In this document: positions 39,435 through 48,426 of the stretch, piece by piece
How positions within the stretch are numbered: the stretch's first letter is position 1
How the letters are laid out: each line of letters opens with the position of its first letter
Assembly (NCBI GenBank): GCA_902790625.1
Contig: CADASP010000021.1
Coordinates: 1 to 64,000, forward strand
Direction: 5' to 3'
From: an uncultured Prevotellaceae bacterium
Lineage (GTDB): Bacteria; Bacteroidota; Bacteroidia; Bacteroidales; Bacteroidaceae
Length of the DNA: 64,000 nt
Made by a program: the position numbers and the translations under genes
The notes under the pieces: model-generated
Database searches by the model: none
What the model saw: only the letters and a program-made list of their open reading frames with translations
What the model was told of the DNA's origin: nothing

Positions 39435-40863
39435 CTATCAGACGACATCGCGCACCATCCTGGCCGACCTGTACACCCCCGTGGGCATCTACATGCGACT
39501 CAGGGACATCTATCCGCAGAGCGCGCTCATGGAGAGTTCGGACTATCACGAGAAGAGCAACTCGCGCAGCTTCATCGGCATCAACCCCATGGCCAGCGTA
39601 GCCATCGGCCACGGCGTGGCCACCATCCACTTCCCCGATGCCACCACCATCACGCAGCCCTTATCCGCAGGCTTCGGCTCTGCCGAAGCTATCCACGCCC
39701 TGATAGACCGCATCAAGGTGACGGGCGACGATGCCGGCGTGTGCGGACTCTATGGATACACCAGCTTCAACGCCGTGCGCTATTTCGAGAATATCGACGT
39801 GAAAGACGAGACGCAGGAGAAGAACGACGCGCCCGACATGCTCTATATATTATATAAGGTGGTGATAGTGTTCGACCATCACAACAATCTGTTGAAGCTC
39901 GTCACCGTGGGCGATGCCGCAGAACTCGACAACATCCTTCGCGCCATGAACAAGGCCAGCGTGAAGGCCTACGACTTCCATCCCGTGGGCGATGTGCGCA
40001 GCACGCTCACCGACGATGAGCACCGCGAGAACATCCGCCGGGGCATACAGCACTGTCTGCGGGGCGATGTGTTTCAGATTGTGCTCAGCCGCAGGTTCAT
40101 TCAGTGCTACGAGGGCGACGACTTCAAACTGTATCGTGCTTTGCGCAGCATCAACCCCAGCCCCTACCTGTTCTATTTCGACTTCGGCGGTTTCCGGATT
40201 TTCGGTTCCTCGCCCGAGACGCATTGCCGGATAGTGAGAGGTGAGAGGTGTGAGGTGAGAGGTGAGAGAATAGACTCACCCCTCACCACCTACACCGCCT
40301 ACATCGACCCCATTGCCGGCACCACCAAGCGCACGGGCGATGCAGAGGCCGACCGCAGGGGAGCGGAATATCTGCGCAACGACCCCAAGGAGAATGCCGA
40401 GCACGTGATGCTGGTGGACCTGGCCCGCAACGACCTGTCGAGAAACTGTCATCATGTGAAGGTCGACTTCTACAAGGATTTGCAATACTATTCGCACGTC
40501 ATCCACTTAGTGAGCCGTGTCAGCGGAGAACTCGACGAGGGTGCCGACCCCATCAAGACGTTCATCGACACCTTCCCCGCCGGTACGCTTTCGGGAGCGC
40601 CGAAGGTGCGCGCCATGCAGCTCATCAGCGAGTATGAGCCACACAACCGTGGCGCCTATGGCGGCTGCATCGGCATCATCGGACTCGATGGCTCGCTCAA
40701 CCAGGCCATCACCATCCGCACCTTCGTGTCGCGCAACGGCGAGCTGTGGTTTCAGGCCGGCGGCGGCATCGTGGCCAAGAGCGATGTGGAGTATGAGCTG
40801 CAGGAAGTGAACAACAAACTGGGGGCTTTGAGAAAGGCCATCCTCATGGCAGAGAACATGTAA
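39421..40863 (+). CDS. trpE: anthranilate synthase component I, with in-frame repeat insertion
   Basis: TrpE converts chorismate to anthranilate with ammonia from TrpG. The protein has 480 residues. The N-terminal feedback domain contains LMESSD (residues 35-40), matching the family's LLES tryptophan-binding motif. The catalytic domain has RGDVFQIVLSRRF (about 214-226), SINPSPYLFYFDFG, GSSPETHCRI (about 262-271), IAGTTKRTGDAEAD, HVMLVDLARND (about 329-339) and the C-terminal GAPKVRAMQLI. Between SPETHCRI and DPIAGT, where homologues have a short hairpin, residues about 271-295 include VRGERCEVRGER encoded by GTGAGAGGTGAG repeats that form a 13-bp inverted repeat. Confidence 0.96.
   Translation: MATFNYQTTSRTILADLYTPVGIYMRLRDIYPQSALMESSDYHEKSNSRSFIGINPMASVAIGHGVATIHFPDATTITQPLSAGFGSAEAIHALIDRIKVTGDDAGVCGLYGYTSFNAVRYFENIDVKDETQEKNDAPDMLYILYKVVIVFDHHNNLLKLVTVGDAAELDNILRAMNKASVKAYDFHPVGDVRSTLTDDEHRENIRRGIQHCLRGDVFQIVLSRRFIQCYEGDDFKLYRALRSINPSPYLFYFDFGGFRIFGSSPETHCRIVRGERCEVRGERIDSPLTTYTAYIDPIAGTTKRTGDAEADRRGAEYLRNDPKENAEHVMLVDLARNDLSRNCHHVKVDFYKDLQYYSHVIHLVSRVSGELDEGADPIKTFIDTFPAGTLSGAPKVRAMQLISEYEPHNRGAYGGCIGIIGLDGSLNQAITIRTFVSRNGELWFQAGGGIVAKSDVEYELQEVNNKLGALRKAILMAENM
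40231..40287. repeat. in-frame GTGAGAGGTGAG inverted repeat inside trpE
   Basis: GGTGAGAGGTGAG (40254-40266) is inverted, with one mismatch, at 40275-40287. Further GTGAGAGGTG units lie just upstream. It resembles the GTGAGAAGTG inverted repeat at 4813. It lengthens a surface hairpin of TrpE and keeps the frame. Confidence 0.8.
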
Positions 40864-40881
40864 CAGAAAGGGCATAGCACA

Positions 40882-41445
40882 ATGAAAATAGTAATCATAG
40901 ACAACTACGACTCGTTTACATACAACCTGAGTCATTTGGTAAAGGAGTTGGGAGCCGAGGTGACCGTCGTGCGCAACGACCAGTTCCGCCTTGAAGACCT
41001 CGAAGAGTTCAGCAAGATCATCCTCTCGCCAGGGCCTGGCATCCCGTCGGAGGCCGGACTCCTGCTCGATGTCATCCGCACCTATGCTGGCCGCAAGCCC
41101 ATCCTGGGTGTCTGCTTAGGACATCAGGCCATCGGCGAAGTGTTTGGCGCCCAGTTGGAGAACCTCAGCAGCGTGTTCCACGGGGTGGCAACCCCCTGCA
41201 GCATCATCGCCGACGACCCCCTCTTCAGCGGCATTGAGAGGGACATCACCGTGGGGCGCTACCACTCGTGGGTGGTGTCGCGCGAGGGGCTGCCCCAGTG
41301 TCTCGAAGTCACCGCCGAGAGTCCCGAGGGGCAAATCATGGCCTTGCGCCATCGCCAGTTGAACGTGCGTGGCATCCAGTTCCACCCCGAAAGCGTGCTC
41401 ACCCCCGACGGCAAGAAGATGCTGCAGAACTGGATGTTCCTCTGA
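40882..41445 (+). CDS. trpG: anthranilate synthase component II (glutamine amidotransferase)
   Basis: TrpG supplies ammonia from glutamine to TrpE. The protein has 187 residues with the class I amidotransferase triad: Cys in GVCLGHQAIGEVFG (about 76-89), and His and Glu in IQFHPESVLTPDG (about 167-179). The N-terminus is IVIIDNYDSFTYNLSHLV and the oxyanion region is ILSPGPGIPSEAG. No N-terminal fusion is present. It lies 18 bases after trpE. Confidence 0.97.
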   Translation: MKIVIIDNYDSFTYNLSHLVKELGAEVTVVRNDQFRLEDLEEFSKIILSPGPGIPSEAGLLLDVIRTYAGRKPILGVCLGHQAIGEVFGAQLENLSSVFHGVATPCSIIADDPLFSGIERDITVGRYHSWVVSREGLPQCLEVTAESPEGQIMALRHRQLNVRGIQFHPESVLTPDGKKMLQNWMFL

Positions 41446-41517
41446 GCAGTAGAAAACAATGGCAATCGGTAGCCGAACATCAATTCATCAATACAAAAAC
41501 TTATAAATAGAATCGAT

Positions 41518-42528
41518 ATGCAACAGACAATGAAAGAAATCCTGAACAGGATGCTGAACCACGAGGAGCTGACTCGTGAAGAAATGAAGACCATCCTGGT
41601 GGGCATCACCCACAGTGAGTATCCCAACGAGCAGATTACGGCGCTACTGACGGCGCTGCAGATGCGGGGCGTGACTGTCGACGAACTGCTCGGATTCCGC
41701 GACGGCATCCTGGAGACCGGCGTGCCCGCCATCCTCAATGCCGACCGTTACATCGACGTCGTCGGCACCGGCGGCGACCGCAAGAACACCTTCAACATCT
41801 CCACCACCGCCTGTTTCGTCATCGCCGGAGCGGGCTACAAGGTGGCCAAGCACGGCAACTACGCCGCCACCTCGGTCAGTGGTGCCTCGAACGTCATACA
41901 GCACCACGGTATCAAGTTCACCGACGACATCGACCGCCTGAACCGCTCGCTCAACGAAGCTGGCATCGTCTACCTGCATGCCCAGCTCTTCGCCAAGGCC
42001 ATGAAGTTCGTGGGACCCATCCGCAAGGCGCTGCAGTTCCCCACCATCTTCAATCTGCTGGGCCCCATCGTCAATCCCTCGCAACCCAAATGCCAACTGC
42101 TCGGCGTGGCCAACCTCGACCAGATGCGCCTCTACCATCAGGTCTACCAGAAGATAGGCATCGACTACGGCATCGTGAACTCCATCGACGGCTACGACGA
42201 GATCTCGCTCACGGGCGACTTCAAGGTGACCACCAATCACTATGAGCGCATCTTCCGTCCGCAGGATTTGGGTTTCGACATTGCCAAGCCCGAAGAGCTG
42301 GTGGGCGGTGCCACCGAGGAGGAGGCCGCCCAAATCTTCGACAGCGTGCTGGAGAACCGTGCCCTGCCTGCCCAGAAGAACATTGTGCTGGCCAATGCCG
42401 CCTTTGGCATCCAGGTGCTGGAGAAGGGGCAGAAGAGCATCGAGGAGTGCATCGCCATCGCTCGCGAGAGCATCGACAGTGGCAGTGCCCTCCGCACGTT
42501 CAAGAAATTCGTGGAATTAAACAGCTGA
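41518..42528 (+). CDS. trpD: anthranilate phosphoribosyltransferase
   Basis: TrpD attaches phosphoribosyl to anthranilate. The 336 residues show the family motifs DVVGTGGDRKNTFNISTTA (about 80-98, PRPP binding), KHGNYAATSVSGASNVIQHHGI (about 118-139), FAKAMKFVGPIRKAL and FNLLGPIVNPSQP (about 177-189). The gene follows trpG after 72 bases and is 4 bases before trpC. Confidence 0.97.
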   Translation: MQQTMKEILNRMLNHEELTREEMKTILVGITHSEYPNEQITALLTALQMRGVTVDELLGFRDGILETGVPAILNADRYIDVVGTGGDRKNTFNISTTACFVIAGAGYKVAKHGNYAATSVSGASNVIQHHGIKFTDDIDRLNRSLNEAGIVYLHAQLFAKAMKFVGPIRKALQFPTIFNLLGPIVNPSQPKCQLLGVANLDQMRLYHQVYQKIGIDYGIVNSIDGYDEISLTGDFKVTTNHYERIFRPQDLGFDIAKPEELVGGATEEEAAQIFDSVLENRALPAQKNIVLANAAFGIQVLEKGQKSIEECIAIARESIDSGSALRTFKKFVELNS

Positions 42529-42532
42529 GCGC

Positions 42533-43297
42533 ATGGACATCTTGCAGGAAATAGTGGCCCACAAACGCCAGGAGATAGAGCAGCTCTGCGCTAAGAAGGT
42601 TTCTTTGCGCCAGGCTTTGCTGCGGAGCGACACCGGCATCATCGCCGAGTTTAAGCGCCGCTCACCCTCGAAGGGTTGGATCAAGGAGGAGGGGCGTGCC
42701 GATATCATTCCGCTGTCGTATCAGCAGAATGGCGCTGCCGCCCTGAGCATCCTCACCGACGAACACTACTTTGGTGGCTCCGACGACTTCATCCGCCAAG
42801 CTCGTCGGGCGGGGGTCACGTTGCCCATCCTCTACAAGAACTTCGTCGTCGACGAGGCGCAGCTCTATGCCGCCGTGCTCTGTGGCGCCTCGGCTGTGCT
42901 GCTGATAGCTGCCTGTCTCGACAAGAAGACGTGCAAGCATCTGATGGACAAAGCGCACCAGCTGGGCCTTGAGGTGCTCTTGGAGATGCACGCCGAGGAG
43001 GAGCTGGAATATGCCGAGCTGGAGCCTGACCTCTGCGGCATCAACAACCGCCATCTCGGTTCGTTTGTCACCGATGTGCAAACCAGCTTCCGTCTGGCCG
43101 AGCTGCTGCCGAAAGATGCCGTGAAGGTCAGCGAGAGCGGCATCAGCAACCCCGACACCGTGAAGCATCTGCGCCAAGCCGGTTTCCGTGGCTTCCTCAT
43201 CGGCGAAACCTTCATGAAAGCCCCCCATCCCGGCCAAGCCCTCGCCCATTTCATCGGAAATCTCTCAACTCCTCAACTCCTAACTCCTAACTCCTAA
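42533..43297 (+). CDS. trpC: indole-3-glycerol phosphate synthase
   Basis: TrpC closes the indole ring. The protein has 254 residues and a TIM barrel with IAEFKRRSPSKGWI (about 41-54, catalytic Lys), LSILTDEHYFGGS, PILYKNFVVDEAQLY (about 99-113), LEVLLEMHAEEEL, GINNRHLGSF and VSESGISNP (about 199-207). The last residues (STPQLLTPNS) are encoded by an AACTCCTAACTCCTAACTC tandem repeat that also fills the spacer to trpF. Confidence 0.97.
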   Translation: MDILQEIVAHKRQEIEQLCAKKVSLRQALLRSDTGIIAEFKRRSPSKGWIKEEGRADIIPLSYQQNGAAALSILTDEHYFGGSDDFIRQARRAGVTLPILYKNFVVDEAQLYAAVLCGASAVLLIAACLDKKTCKHLMDKAHQLGLEVLLEMHAEEELEYAELEPDLCGINNRHLGSFVTDVQTSFRLAELLPKDAVKVSESGISNPDTVKHLRQAGFRGFLIGETFMKAPHPGQALAHFIGNLSTPQLLTPNS

Positions 43298-43325
43298 CTC
43301 TTAACTCCTAACTCCTAACTCTCCA
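43261..43325. repeat. AACTCCT tandem repeat spanning the trpC end and spacer
   Basis: Units of CTAACTC(C/T) repeat about nine times from 43266 to the trpF ATG. They encode the trpC tail and the stop codon TAA itself. The same type of tract is common at gene ends in this window. Confidence 0.8.
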
Positions 43326-43919
43326 ATGGTAAAGGTCTGCGGCATGCGCGATGCCGATAATATTCGCGAGGTAGATGCTTTGGGCATCGACATGATAGGC
43401 TTCATCTTCTGGCCCAAGTCAAGCCGCTACGTCAGTGAGCGTCCTGCCTATCTGCCTCAGCGCGCCCAGCGCGTTGGTGTCTTCGTCGATGAGGATGTGG
43501 AGCAGGTGAGGCGCACAGCTGCTGACTACGCCCTCGACTACATCCAGCTCCACGGCGCAGAGCATCCCGCGTACGTAGGCCAACTGCGCGAGTGGCGAAT
43601 CATCAAGGCCTTCAACATCGCCACAGTCCACGACTTCGCCCAGACCAAGCCCTACGAAGGCCTTGTCGACTATTTCCTCTTCGATGCCAAAGGCAAGTCG
43701 GTGGGGGGCAATGGCGAGAAGTTCGACTGGGATGTCCTTCAGGCGTATGCGGGCGGCACGCCCTTCCTCCTGAGCGGCGGCATCGGCCCTGACGATGCCG
43801 AGCGCGTGAAAGCCTTCCATCATCCCCAGTGTGTGGGCATCGACCTCAACTCGCGTTTCGAGAAGGAGCCAGGATTAAAAGATATCATCAAGTTAAAGAC
43901 GTTTTTGAATCATGAATAA
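43326..43919 (+). CDS. trpF: phosphoribosylanthranilate isomerase
   Basis: TrpF carries out the Amadori isomerisation between TrpD and TrpC. The 197 residues carry [14 protein letters not shown] (about 3-16, catalytic Cys), [12 protein letters not shown] (about 25-36), [24 protein letters not shown] (about 77-88), [21 protein letters not shown] (about 117-137, catalytic Asp) and [13 protein letters not shown]. It overlaps trpA by 8 bases. Confidence 0.97.
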   Translation: MVKVCGMRDADNIREVDALGIDMIGFIFWPKSSRYVSERPAYLPQRAQRVGVFVDEDVEQVRRTAADYALDYIQLHGAEHPAYVGQLREWRIIKAFNIATVHDFAQTKPYEGLVDYFLFDAKGKSVGGNGEKFDWDVLQAYAGGTPFLLSGGIGPDDAERVKAFHHPQCVGIDLNSRFEKEPGLKDIIKLKTFLNHE

Positions 43920-44715
43920 AATCAACCAACTCTTCGCCCAACGAGGCGACCGCAAGTTCCTCAGCCTCTATTTCTGTGCCGGCTGTCCAACGCTTGAAGG
44001 CACCGGCGACGTGATTCTCACCATGCAGCGCCGAGGCATCGACTTCATCGAGGTGGGCATTCCCTTCAGCGACCCGCTGGCTGATGGCCCCGTCATCCAG
44101 GGAGCCGCCACCCAGGCGCTGAAGAACGGCATGACGCTGCAGAAGCTCTTCCATCAGCTGATGGCTATCAAGGACGACGTGGAGATTCCCCTCATCCTCA
44201 TGGGCTATCTCAATCCCATTCTGCGCTATGGCATCGAGGCGTTCTGCCAAAGCTGTGTTGAGGCGGGTGTCAGCGGAGCCATCATCCCCGATTTGCCCTT
44301 CGACGACTACCAGAACATCGTGAAACCCATTGCCGACCGCTACGACCTGCGCATCATCATGCTCATCACGCCCGAGACCAGTGCTGAGCGCATCCGCTTC
44401 ATCGACCAAAACACCGACGGCTTCATCTACATGGTCAGCTCGGCTGCTATCACGGGAGCCCAGAAGAGCTTCGACGAGCAGAAGCAGGAATATTTCCGCC
44501 GCATCAACCAGATGAACCTGCGCAATCCCCGTATGATAGGCTTTGGCATCAGCAATCATCAGACGCTTGCAGCCGCCCAGAGCAACGCCGCCGGCGCCAT
44601 CATCGGTTCTAAGTTTGTGACTTTGCTGAACGAGGCTGAAGGCGATGCCGACAAAGCACTCGACAGACTGTTTGAAGCGCTCTCCGAACCAGAACCCAAT
44701 CATCTGACGATATGA
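43912..44715 (+). CDS. trpA: tryptophan synthase alpha chain
   Basis: TrpA cleaves indole-3-glycerol phosphate and passes indole to TrpB. The protein has 267 residues with the catalytic Glu of [20 protein letters not shown] (about 44-63), catalytic Asp of [12 protein letters not shown] (about 122-133), [12 protein letters not shown] and [10 protein letters not shown] (about 212-221). It is the last gene of the tryptophan pathway and overlaps dapF by 4 bases (ATGA). Confidence 0.97.
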   Translation: MNKINQLFAQRGDRKFLSLYFCAGCPTLEGTGDVILTMQRRGIDFIEVGIPFSDPLADGPVIQGAATQALKNGMTLQKLFHQLMAIKDDVEIPLILMGYLNPILRYGIEAFCQSCVEAGVSGAIIPDLPFDDYQNIVKPIADRYDLRIIMLITPETSAERIRFIDQNTDGFIYMVSSAAITGAQKSFDEQKQEYFRRINQMNLRNPRMIGFGISNHQTLAAAQSNAAGAIIGSKFVTLLNEAEGDADKALDRLFEALSEPEPNHLTI

Positions 44716-45608
44716 GCAAGATTCCTTTCACCAAGATGCACGGCTGCGGCAACGACTATATCTATGTCAACGCCATGCAGCACCCCATCGCCGACCCTTC
44801 GGCCTGCGCCATTGCTTGGAGCGACCGCCACAAGGGTATCGGCTCCGACGGCCTGGTGCTCATCGACCGCTCGCCCATCCCCGAGGCCGACTTCTCCATG
44901 CGCATCTTCAACGCCGACGGCTCTGAGGCCATGATGTGTGGCAATGCCTCGAGATGTATTGGCAAATATCTCTACGAAAGGGGACTCATCGCCAACACCA
45001 CGTCGGAGGGCGAGGCCTGTGATGGCAAAGAGGTGCAGGTGAAGCTGCTCACCCTTTCCGGCATCAAGACGCTCTATCTTCACATTGCCAACAACGTTGT
45101 CGAGAGTGTCACTGTCGACATGGGCGTTCCCGTTTTCGATGACGAGAACCTCTTCAACCCCCAGCTGGCGAAGAGCCTGTCTGCCATTCCTGCCTCTCGC
45201 AGTGGGGGAGGGGAGGAGGCTGCACTCTTCGTGTCGATGGGGAATCCCCACTACGTCATCTTCACCCACGACGTGGAGCAGGTCTCCGTGACGGGTCCTC
45301 TGTTGGAGCATCATCCCGCCTTTCCCCAGCGCTGCAACATCGAATTTGCGACCCCCCTTCCGTCGGCCGAAGAGGACGCCAAGGCTTTCCGCACTCGGGT
45401 GTGGGAGCGTGGCAGCGGCATCACCCAGGCCTGTGGCACTGGTGCTTGTGCCACCGCTGTGGCAGCCTGTGTCATGGGCCGCGCAGGGCGCCAGGTGCAG
45501 ATAGTGATGGATGGCGGCACCCTCGGCATCGAGTGGCGCGAGAGCGACAATCATGTCTACATGACCGGCCCCGCCGCCTTCGCCTTCGACGGCGAGGTGG
45601 AGGGGTAG
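44712..45608 (+). CDS. dapF: diaminopimelate epimerase
   Basis: DapF converts LL- to meso-diaminopimelate for lysine and peptidoglycan. The protein has 298 residues with the two catalytic cysteines in [22 protein letters not shown] (about 67-88) and [21 protein letters not shown] (about 232-252), and the start [14 protein letters not shown] short Ser/Gly/Glu segment (SRSGGGEE, about 161-168) interrupts the region before [11 protein letters not shown]. It is encoded by CTCGCAGTGGGGGAGGGGAGG, again resembling the GC-rich repeat. It is coupled to trpA by an ATGA overlap. Confidence 0.95.
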   Translation: MSKIPFTKMHGCGNDYIYVNAMQHPIADPSACAIAWSDRHKGIGSDGLVLIDRSPIPEADFSMRIFNADGSEAMMCGNASRCIGKYLYERGLIANTTSEGEACDGKEVQVKLLTLSGIKTLYLHIANNVVESVTVDMGVPVFDDENLFNPQLAKSLSAIPASRSGGGEEAALFVSMGNPHYVIFTHDVEQVSVTGPLLEHHPAFPQRCNIEFATPLPSAEEDAKAFRTRVWERGSGITQACGTGACATAVAACVMGRAGRQVQIVMDGGTLGIEWRESDNHVYMTGPAAFAFDGEVEG

Positions 45609-45699
45609 GGGAGGACCATTCCTACTTTTCCGCCTCACCACTATAATATTTCAGCGGTTTGCCCGTTGATAATCATAAGAACTTGAAAGCAGAAATGGT

Positions 45700-46404
45700 A
45701 TGAGAAAGATGTTCTTCATGGCGATGCTGTGCGCTGTCGGCATGGGTGCTGCGGCACAGGACGAGATAGAGACAACGATGGGCGCAGATGTGGTGAGCAA
45801 CTACGTCTGGCGAGGACAGGACTTGGGCAGCGTGTCGCTGCAGCCTATGCTCGGAGTGGGATGGCGAGGGCTGTCGCTCGCTGCTTGGGGCAATGTGGGC
45901 CTGTCGGACCCTGACGACGCGAAAGAGATCGACCTGACGCTGGGCTACACCCTCGGCGGCTTGAACATCGGCATCACCGACTACTGGGTGAGCAAGGATG
46001 GCCTCGACCCGCAGGGGCGCTATTTCAAATACGATGCCCATGGCACGAACCACGTCTTTGAGGCAAACATCGGCTACGACTTCGGCTTCGCCTCGCTGCA
46101 GTGGTTCACGAACTTCTCGGGCAACGACTACAAGGACGACGGCAAGCGCGCCTATAGCAGCTATGTAGAGGCATCGGTGCCCTTCAAGCTGGCCACGGTC
46201 GACTGGACGGCTACGGCAGGTGCCGTCCCCGCTGCCACCGACTACTACGGCGCCACGGGCTTTGCCGTGACCAACCTGTCGCTGAAGGCCGCAAAGGACA
46301 TCAAGGTCACCGACGCGTTCTCCATTCCCGTCTTCGCGCAGTTCGTGGGCAATCCCTGTTCGCAAAAAGCCTACTTGGTGTTCGGGCTGACGCTGCAACC
46401 ATAA
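45700..46404 (+). CDS. TorF-like putative outer membrane porin
   Basis: This 234-residue protein has a signal peptide (1-19, ending GAAAQ) and a mature part made of about ten amphipathic beta strands with aromatic girdle residues. Examples are VVSNYVWRGQDLGSVSLQPMLGVGW and IDLTLGYTLGGLNIGITDYWVS. The YVWRG motif and the terminal strand AYLVFGLTLQP are typical of the TorF family of putative porins. Its substrate is unknown. It lies 91 bases after dapF and ends at a bidirectional terminator. Confidence 0.8.
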   Translation: MRKMFFMAMLCAVGMGAAAQDEIETTMGADVVSNYVWRGQDLGSVSLQPMLGVGWRGLSLAAWGNVGLSDPDDAKEIDLTLGYTLGGLNIGITDYWVSKDGLDPQGRYFKYDAHGTNHVFEANIGYDFGFASLQWFTNFSGNDYKDDGKRAYSSYVEASVPFKLATVDWTATAGAVPAATDYYGATGFAVTNLSLKAAKDIKVTDAFSIPVFAQFVGNPCSQKAYLVFGLTLQP

Positions 46405-46414
46405 TAGAAAAAGA

Positions 46415-46447
46415 GAAGGCTTCCTCCGATTGGGGGAAGCCTTCTTT
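46415..46447. terminator. bidirectional terminator between convergent genes
   Basis: GAAGGCTTCC (46415-46424) pairs with GGAAGCCTTC (46435-46444), flanked by A residues on the left and T on the right. It serves the porin gene and the convergent gdhA. Confidence 0.88.
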
Positions 46448-46469
46448 CGATATTGGAGCTGAGTGTGCT

Positions 46470-47807
46470 TTACACCAGTCCTTGAGCCATCATGGCCTTG
46501 GCCACCTTCATGAAGCCGGCCACGTTGGCACCCTTCACGTAGTTGATGTAGCCGTCGGGCTGTGTGCCATATTTCACGCAGTTCTCGTGAATATCGTTCA
46601 TGATGCGCTTCAGGTAGTCGTCCACCTCCTTGGCTGTCCAGCTCAGACGCTCGCTGTTCTGCGACATCTCCAGTCCGCTGACGCTCACGCCGCCGGCGTT
46701 GCTGGCCTTGCCCGGTGAGTAGAGGATCTTGGCATCCTGGAAGATCTTGATGGCCTCGGGCAGCGAGGGCATGTTGGCACCCTCAGCCACGGCGATGACG
46801 CCATTGTTCACCAGTGCCTGAGCCTCTTCGCCGTTGATTTCGTTCTGCGTGGCGCAGGGCAGGGCGATGTCGGCCTTCTCGTACCAGGGGCGCATGTTGG
46901 CGTGATAGACAGCCGTGGGATACTCCTCCACATACTCCTTGATGCGTCCGCGCTCGATGTTCTTCAGCTCCATGATGTAGTCGAGCTTCTCGCGGTCGAT
47001 GCCGTCGGGGTCGTAGATGTAGCCATCGCTGTCGCTCATGGTGAGCACCTTGGCACCCAGTTGCAGACACTTCTCGGCAGCATACTGAGCCACGTTGCCG
47101 GCGCCGCTGATGAGCACGCTCTTGCCAGCCAGCTCAATGCCGCGTGTGGCGAGCATGGAGGTGAGGAAGTAGACGGTGCCGTAGCCCGTAGCCTCGGGGC
47201 GGATGAGTGAGCCGCCGAAGGGGATTCCCTTGCCGGTGAGCACGCCCTGGAACTGGTGGGTGAGCTTCTTGTACTGTCCGAAGAGGTAGCCTACCTCGCG
47301 GCCGCCCACGCCGATGTCGCCAGCGGGAACGTCCTCATCGGGACCAATCACGCGATAGAGCTCGTTCATGAAGGCCTGGCAGAAGCGCATCACCTCGGCG
47401 TCGCTCTTGCCACGGGGCGAGAAGTCGCTGCCGCCCTTGGCACCGCCCATGGGCAGCGTGGTGAGCGAGTTCTTGAATGTCTGCTCGAAGGCCAGGAACT
47501 TCAGGATTCCCAGGTTCACGCTCTTGTGATAGCGCAGTCCACCTTTGTAGGGGCCAATGGCGTTGTTGTGCTGGATGCGATAGCCCATGTTGGTCTGCAC
47601 CTGCCCTTTGTCGTCGACCCATGTGACGCGGAATTCCAACACTCTGTCGGGGATGCACAGGCGCTCGATGAGGTTCGATTTCTCAAACTCAGGGTGCTTG
47701 TTGTACTCTTCCTCGATGGTTGGTAGCACTTGGCTCACTGCCTGGATGTACTCCGGCTCGTTGGGGAAACGCTGTTTCAAGCTTTCCACTACTTGTTGCG
47801 CATTCAT
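46470..47807 (-). CDS. gdhA: NADP-type glutamate dehydrogenase
   Basis: This enzyme interconverts 2-oxoglutarate plus ammonia and glutamate. The protein has 445 residues, the hexameric GDH size. Motifs are GPYKGGLRYHKSVN (about 86-99, substrate binding), LPMGGAKGGSDFSPRG (about 117-132, catalytic Lys), DVPAGDIGVGGREVGYLFG (about 159-177) and the Rossmann loop SGAGNVAQYAAE (about 234-245). It is a monocistronic gene with its own promoter. Confidence 0.97.
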   Translation of the reverse strand: MNAQQVVESLKQRFPNEPEYIQAVSQVLPTIEEEYNKHPEFEKSNLIERLCIPDRVLEFRVTWVDDKGQVQTNMGYRIQHNNAIGPYKGGLRYHKSVNLGILKFLAFEQTFKNSLTTLPMGGAKGGSDFSPRGKSDAEVMRFCQAFMNELYRVIGPDEDVPAGDIGVGGREVGYLFGQYKKLTHQFQGVLTGKGIPFGGSLIRPEATGYGTVYFLTSMLATRGIELAGKSVLISGAGNVAQYAAEKCLQLGAKVLTMSDSDGYIYDPDGIDREKLDYIMELKNIERGRIKEYVEEYPTAVYHANMRPWYEKADIALPCATQNEINGEEAQALVNNGVIAVAEGANMPSLPEAIKIFQDAKILYSPGKASNAGGVSVSGLEMSQNSERLSWTAKEVDDYLKRIMNDIHENCVKYGTQPDGYINYVKGANVAGFMKVAKAMMAQGLV

Positions 47808-47866
47808 AATCTTTTACCTTTACGTTGAACTATAATGTTATGTGTGGTTGTTGCTGTTGGCGGTTG

Positions 47867-47897
47867 CAAAGGTAAAGCAAAAAGTTGGAATCTGCAA
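47867..47897 (-). promoter_or_regulatory. promoter of gdhA
   Basis: On the minus strand TTG (47895-47897), a 20-base spacer and TACCTTTG (47867-47874) lie about 60 bases before the gdhA ATG. This is a perfect Bacteroidetes consensus. Confidence 0.8.
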
Positions 47898-47955
47898 CAA
47901 TTTATCCAAAAAATTTCACAAAAACTATCTTTTTGTCGCAAATTAATGATTCTGG

Positions 47956-48426
47956 TCAACGTTTTGTAACCTTTCTGCGCTCGCTGGGCTTCATTTTTGC
48001 GTAGCGCCGCCATTCTTGTGCGCCGTTGGCGCATCGCTCCAGATAGTCGGGTTCGTACATGTGGGCGTAGGCTTCTATCTCGAAAGGGTTCAGATAGTAG
48101 GCGGCGTTGTGCATGTAGCGGTTCATCGGCAACGCGCGCACGTAGTACCATATATATAATATGTAGAAGCAGAGCCATGAGTTGTGGGTGGCCTGCGCCT
48201 GTCGCAGGTGTATGGTTTCGTGGCGTTTCAGGCTGCTATGTATCAGGGGCCGTTCGTTCAGTGCATCCGCTTCCTCTTGCGTATGCACCACGATGTGTCC
48301 GAAGAAGGTCAGTGCTTCATATCCTTTGCCCAGCCAGAAGCTTTCTTTCAGGATGGGCATCTCGGTGATGCGGCTGGGTCGCCGTGCCGTCAGCATCAGC
48401 CATAGCAGTCGGAAGGGGTTGCTCAT
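47956..48426 (-). CDS. small HExxH-motif protein of unknown function
   Basis: This 156-residue protein contains KRHETIHLRQ (about 67-76), an HExxH zinc-binding pattern, followed by a hydrophobic helix SWLCFYILYIWYYVRAL (about 83-99) and YLNPFEIEAYAHMYEPDYL (about 110-128). An acidic residue there could be a third ligand, as in gluzincin-like peptidases. Basic residues dominate both ends. I recognise it as a conserved Bacteroidetes hypothetical type but cannot name a family. The gene overlaps the TlpA-like gene by 4 bases and is the last of a three-gene minus-strand operon. Confidence 0.65.
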   Translation of the reverse strand: MSNPFRLLWLMLTARRPSRITEMPILKESFWLGKGYEALTFFGHIVVHTQEEADALNERPLIHSSLKRHETIHLRQAQATHNSWLCFYILYIWYYVRALPMNRYMHNAAYYLNPFEIEAYAHMYEPDYLERCANGAQEWRRYAKMKPSERRKVTKR

